Origin: Syntrophaceae bacterium UBA5761
GTDB taxonomy: Bacteria; Desulfobacterota; Syntrophia; Syntrophales; UBA4778
Assembly: GCA_002418885.1 (NCBI GenBank)
Contig: DIEZ01000072.1
Span: 1-9,616 of the forward strand
Length of the DNA: 9,616 nt
Direction of reading: 5' to 3'
Position numbers and translations under genes: made by a program. This document shows, piece after piece, positions 6,731-9,616 of the stretch. Positions within the stretch are counted from its first letter, which is position 1. The number at the start of each line of letters is the position of its first letter. The notes beneath the pieces are model-generated. The model saw nothing but the letters and a program-made list of their open reading frames with translations, did no database searches and was not told where the DNA came from.

Positions 6731-8077
6731 ATGAAACCGAGGGTCGCCATCATCGGTAGGCCGAACGTGGGTAAATCAAAGCTTTTCAACCGCCTGTCGG
6801 AACGCAAGAAGGCCATCGTCATCAACGAGCCGGGCGCCACCAGGGACCGCAACTACGCGGACGCCTCCTGGAACGGGCGCCCCTTCGTCGTCGTCGACAC
6901 CGGCGGCTTCGAACCGGTCGCCGACGAGGCCATCCTCGTCCAGATGCGGGAACAGACGATGCTCGCCGTCGAGGAGGCCGACGTCGTCCTCTTTATGATG
7001 GACGGCAGGGAGGGCCTGACGCCGGCTGACGAGGAGATCGCGGCCGTCCTGAGAAAGGCGGGCAAGAACGTCTTCTACGTCGTCAACAAGATAGACGGAC
7101 CGAAGCAGGAAAACTTCGTCCACGAGTTCCACCGCCTCGGCGTCGACCAACTTTACCCCGTATCGGCGGAACACGGCCCCGGGCTCTACGAACTGATGGA
7201 TGCGGTGGCAACTGCCCTGCCGCATTACGACGGGCCGTCGGCGGAGGAATCAGAACGGGTTCGCATCGCCGTCGTCGGCCGCCCGAACGTAGGGAAGTCC
7301 TCTCTCGTAAACGCGATCCTCGGCTGCGAACGCACGATCGTCAACTCCGTGCCGGGGACCACGAGGGACGCCATCGACACGCCCTTCGAGCTGGAAGGCC
7401 GGAAATACCTCCTCGTCGACACGGCGGGTATCCGCAGGAAGAGCCGCATCAACCTCCGGATAGAGAAAGACAGCGTCGCCGAGGTCATCAAGACCATCGA
7501 CCGCTGCGACGTCGCCGTCGTCGTCATCGACGCAGTGGAAGGCGTCACCGACCAGGACGCCCGGATAGCCGGCTTGGCCCTGGACCGCGGCGCCCTCTGC
7601 ATCCTTGTCATCAACAAATGGGACCTGGTCGAAAAAGACGGCAGCACCATGGGTAGTTATGTAAAAAAGATAAGGGAACAAATGAGGCACCTGGATTTTG
7701 CCCCCCTTGTCTTCGTATCCGCCATGACCGGCCAGCGCGTCATGAAGATATTCGAGGCCATAGAAGCGGCTTACGGACAGTACACCCGGCGGGTACAGAC
7801 TGCCGAACTGAACGTGACGGTCCGCGGAATCATCGAGAAGAATCCCCCCTCCCGGCACCTGGGGAGGCCGAACTCGGTAAGCTACGTAACGCAGACCTCC
7901 GTCAAGCCCCCGACCTTCGTCTTCTTCGTCCGGGACCCCCAAGGGGTCCACTTCTCCTATGAACGGTTTCTCATCAACCAGATTCGGGAGGCGTTCGGCT
8001 TTCACCATGTTCCCATCCGCTTGTTTTTCAAGCGCAAATCGAAACAAAGCGAGGGGAGGCCGGCGCGTTTTTCTTGA
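6731..8077 (+). CDS. der: GTPase Der (EngA), 50S ribosomal subunit assembly factor
   Basis: Der is a tandem GTPase that binds the 50S precursor and helps its final maturation. Domain 1 has GRPNVGKS (9-16), DTGG (56-59) and NKID (119-122). Domain 2 has GRPNVGKS (183-190), DTAG (230-233), NKWD (295-298) and SAM (330-332). A KH-like domain occupies about 350-440 and ends in the expected VPIRLFFK. I chose ATG 6731 because family members begin MKP and GAGG lies 10 nt upstream. A GTG at 6722, with AAGGA 6 nt upstream, would add three residues and is a real alternative. One oddity is that the residue after the domain-1 P-loop is Lys (GKSK) where Thr is usual. The gene is 3-12 bp after era and probably ends the operon. 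Confidence 0.96.
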   Translation: MKPRVAIIGRPNVGKSKLFNRLSERKKAIVINEPGATRDRNYADASWNGRPFVVVDTGGFEPVADEAILVQMREQTMLAVEEADVVLFMMDGREGLTPADEEIAAVLRKAGKNVFYVVNKIDGPKQENFVHEFHRLGVDQLYPVSAEHGPGLYELMDAVATALPHYDGPSAEESERVRIAVVGRPNVGKSSLVNAILGCERTIVNSVPGTTRDAIDTPFELEGRKYLLVDTAGIRRKSRINLRIEKDSVAEVIKTIDRCDVAVVVIDAVEGVTDQDARIAGLALDRGALCILVINKWDLVEKDGSTMGSYVKKIREQMRHLDFAPLVFVSAMTGQRVMKIFEAIEAAYGQYTRRVQTAELNVTVRGIIEKNPPSRHLGRPNSVSYVTQTSVKPPTFVFFVRDPQGVHFSYERFLINQIREAFGFHHVPIRLFFKRKSKQSEGRPARFS

Positions 8078-8103
8078 CGGACGGGCTTTGTTTAACGTAT
8101 GGA
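8074..8103 (+). promoter_or_regulatory. Weak candidate promoter for the liv genes
   Basis: TTGACG (8074-8079), overlapping the der stop codon, is followed after 18 bp by TATGGA (8098-8103). The fit is five of six and four of six to the sigma-70 boxes. The 73-bp gap before the binding-protein gene contains no convincing hairpin terminator, so read-through from der is also possible. Confidence 0.25.
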
Positions 8104-8150
8104 GACGGCCGGGTATCTGGCTGCAAGGCAACGTGAAGGAGGTCCGGCTC

Positions 8151-9272
8151 ATGAAAAGATGGTGGCGCACAGGAATCCTGGCGGCCTGCGGTTTGCTTTG
8201 GTCCGCCAGTTTCGCCCTCGGGGCCGATACGATCAAGATCGGCGTGGCGGGGGCCCATAGCGGCGATCTGGCCTCCTATGGACTGCCCACGAAGCGCGCC
8301 GCCGAGCTGGTGATCAGGGAGGTCAACGCCAAGGGCGGCATCCTGGGCAGACAGGTGGAGATCCTCGCCGAAGATGATGCCTGCAAACCCGAAGTGGCTG
8401 TCAACTCCGCCACAAAGCTCGTCTCACAGGGCGCCCATGTCATTCTGGGGCACTCGTGCAGCGGTGCCGCCAAAACCGCCATGGGCATCTACCGGGAGGC
8501 CGGTCTGGCGGTCGTCTCCTCTTCCGCCACCAACCCGGAGCTGACACGAAGCGGGCGCTATCCCCTGTTCTTCCGGACCATCGCCCCTGACGACGCCCAG
8601 GCGAGACTCATCGTGGACTTCATCCTCAACATTCTCAAATTGAAGAAAATTGCCGTTCTTCACGACAAGGGCGACTACGGGAAGGGCTTTGCCGATTACG
8701 CCCGCCAATTCCTGGAGCAGTCCCGTCAGGCAACGGTGGTCCTCTTCGAGGGGATCACACCGGGCGCGGTGGACTACACCGCTGTGGTCCAGAAAATCCG
8801 CCAGAACGGCGCCGAGGCCGTCGTCTTCGGCGGATTTCATCCCGAGGCGGCCTCCATCGTCTCGCAGATGCGCAAAAAGAACAACAAAATCCCCTTTCTG
8901 TCCGATGACGGTGTCAAGGACGACACCTTCATCAAGGTGGCCGGCCGCTATGCCGAAGGGGTTTATGCCACAGGGCCTCGGGAAACGGGCAACAACCCCA
9001 TGACGAAAGCCGCTGAGGCGGCACACCGCCAGGCCTTCAAAGCCGATCCCGGCGCCTTTTTCCTGAACGGCTACGCAGCGGCCCAGGTCATCGTCGCCGC
9101 CATCCAGAAGGCCCGGTCGACCAAAGGCGAAGACATCGCCCGGGTCCTCCGGGGTTCGCAGGTCTCGACCACCCTTGGGAGAATTTCCTTTGATCGTAAC
9201 GGTGACGCCCTGGGCGTAGGCTTTTCCATCTACCAGGTGAAGAACGGCATTTACGCGGAGGTGAAACGGTAG
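8151..9272 (+). CDS. livK: Branched-chain amino acid ABC transporter, periplasmic substrate-binding protein (LivJ/LivK type)
   Basis: This is the periplasmic receptor that captures leucine, isoleucine or valine (or a related ligand) and delivers it to the LivHMGF importer. The start ATG has AAGGAGG 8 nt upstream. A signal peptide covers about residues 1-25 (basic MKRWWR, hydrophobic core, ALGA). The mature chain opens DTIKIGVAGAHSGDLASYG. Numbered from D26, the sequence lines up with E. coli LIV-binding protein as I remember it: Tyr18, the Cys53-Cys78 pair (C78 and C103 in the precursor), Ser79, and Ala101/Thr102 in SSSATNPELT are all kept. Two pocket positions seem changed: GGYYPE is GGFHPE, and the conserved Glu before GV is Asp (SDDGV). 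The substrate may therefore differ in detail. The LAAC at 10-13 is too early for a lipobox. livH follows 13 bp later. Confidence 0.93.
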   Translation: MKRWWRTGILAACGLLWSASFALGADTIKIGVAGAHSGDLASYGLPTKRAAELVIREVNAKGGILGRQVEILAEDDACKPEVAVNSATKLVSQGAHVILGHSCSGAAKTAMGIYREAGLAVVSSSATNPELTRSGRYPLFFRTIAPDDAQARLIVDFILNILKLKKIAVLHDKGDYGKGFADYARQFLEQSRQATVVLFEGITPGAVDYTAVVQKIRQNGAEAVVFGGFHPEAASIVSQMRKKNNKIPFLSDDGVKDDTFIKVAGRYAEGVYATGPRETGNNPMTKAAEAAHRQAFKADPGAFFLNGYAAAQVIVAAIQKARSTKGEDIARVLRGSQVSTTLGRISFDRNGDALGVGFSIYQVKNGIYAEVKR

Positions 9273-9285
9273 GAGCCGGTTCCTG

Positions 9286-9616
9286 ATGGAATATTTCATC
9301 GAACTGTTCGTCGGAGGCCTGACCCGGGGAAGCATCTACGCCCTCATCGCCTTGGGGTATACCATGGTCTATGGCATTATCGGGCTTATCAACTTCGCCC
9401 ACGGCGAGGTTTACATGATCGGGGCCTTCACGGCCCTCATTTGCTCCACCGTCCTGGCCGCTTGGGGCCTTCCAGCGGTATCGGTTCTGATTCTGGCCGC
9501 CGTGGTGGCCGTTTTTTACGCCGCCGCCTACGGCTTCACCATGGAAAAGCTCGCCTACAAGCCCCTGCGCTCAGCCCCCCGCCTGTCGCCCCTCATCAGC
9601 GCCATCGGCATGTCCA
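9286..9616 (+). CDS. livH: Branched-chain amino acid ABC transporter permease LivH, 3'-partial
   Basis: This is an inner-membrane permease subunit that pairs with LivM to form the import channel. The first 110 codons are in the window and the frame is open at the right edge. The family signature runs through LTRGSIYALIALGYTMVYGI and INFAHGE (residues 13-41), and hydrophobic segments are evident at about 17-35, 43-59 and 63-83. PLRSAPRLSPLISAIGMS (93-110) is a conserved cytoplasmic loop leading into the next helix. AGGAG (9271-9275), overlapping the previous stop codon, lies 10 nt before ATG 9286. The gene directly follows the binding protein in the usual liv order. livM, livG and livF are expected further right but are not visible. 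Confidence 0.93.
   Translation, partial: MEYFIELFVGGLTRGSIYALIALGYTMVYGIIGLINFAHGEVYMIGAFTALICSTVLAAWGLPAVSVLILAAVVAVFYAAAYGFTMEKLAYKPLRSAPRLSPLISAIGMS

Noticed and set aside
8151..8190. Lipoprotein signal (LAAC, residues 10-13) in the binding protein
   Set aside because: The cysteine would fall after only 12 residues, too early for a lipobox, and the hydrophobic core continues past it to a normal ALGA signal peptidase I site.
7250..8236. Long minus-strand ORF of 328 codons opposite der
   Set aside because: It is a mirror frame of the very G+C-rich der gene, dominated by Asp/Gly/Val/Arg as typical of antisense frames, with no recognisable domain.
8424..9335. Minus-strand ORF of 303 codons opposite the liv binding protein
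   Set aside because: It is fully antisense to a gene with strong family matches, has no domain resemblance, and would overlap livH as well.
1..9616. CRISPR arrays, tRNA or rRNA genes, riboswitches
   Set aside because: I saw no regularly spaced repeats, no cloverleaf-like sequences with conserved T-arm elements, and no recognisable riboswitch cores on either strand.

Overview
The window looks like chromosomal DNA of a Desulfobacterota (former Deltaproteobacteria) bacterium. This is an inference from gene content and order: a NIL-domain 4Fe-4S ferredoxin, an mtaB-rnc-radical SAM-era-der cluster, and a LivJ/LivK-type uptake system in G+C-rich DNA with long GTC/GAC/GCC codon runs. No 16S rRNA or other phylogenetic marker was tested, so the assignment is tentative.

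Region 1 (1 to about 1785) is accessory and damaged. An IS256-family insertion sequence enters from the left edge and ends near 1160. Its transposase is frameshifted close to 425-431, although the DDE residues survive on either side of the break. The right end of the IS interrupts a minus-strand gene for a P-loop ATPase that begins at 1577. Only the first ~139 codons of that gene remain, and they run on into IS sequence to a stop at 1116. This stretch is visibly more A/T-rich than the genes further right.

Region 2 (1786-2553) holds two convergent small genes whose stop codons are 3 bp apart. One encodes a NIL-domain ferredoxin with two 4Fe-4S motifs. The other encodes a small membrane protein with two hydrophobic segments and a charged helical tail.

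Region 3 (2587-8077) is a compact five-gene plus-strand operon for RNA maturation and ribosome assembly: mtaB (tRNA methylthiotransferase), rnc (RNase III), an uncharacterised Elp3-like radical SAM protein, era (30S assembly GTPase) and der (50S assembly GTPase). Successive genes overlap by 8, 4 and 1 bp, and der follows era after a few bases, so they are very likely co-transcribed and translationally coupled. A candidate promoter and a possible short leader ORF lie in the 146-bp gap before mtaB.

Region 4 (8074-9616) begins a separate high-affinity branched-chain amino acid (or related) ABC importer: a periplasmic binding protein closely resembling E. coli LivJ/LivK, then livH, which is cut by the right edge.

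I do not see a clear undescribed system. The best leads are the radical SAM protein embedded in the RNA-maturation operon, and the IS-truncated ATPase, which may be the remnant of a larger accessory locus left of the window.
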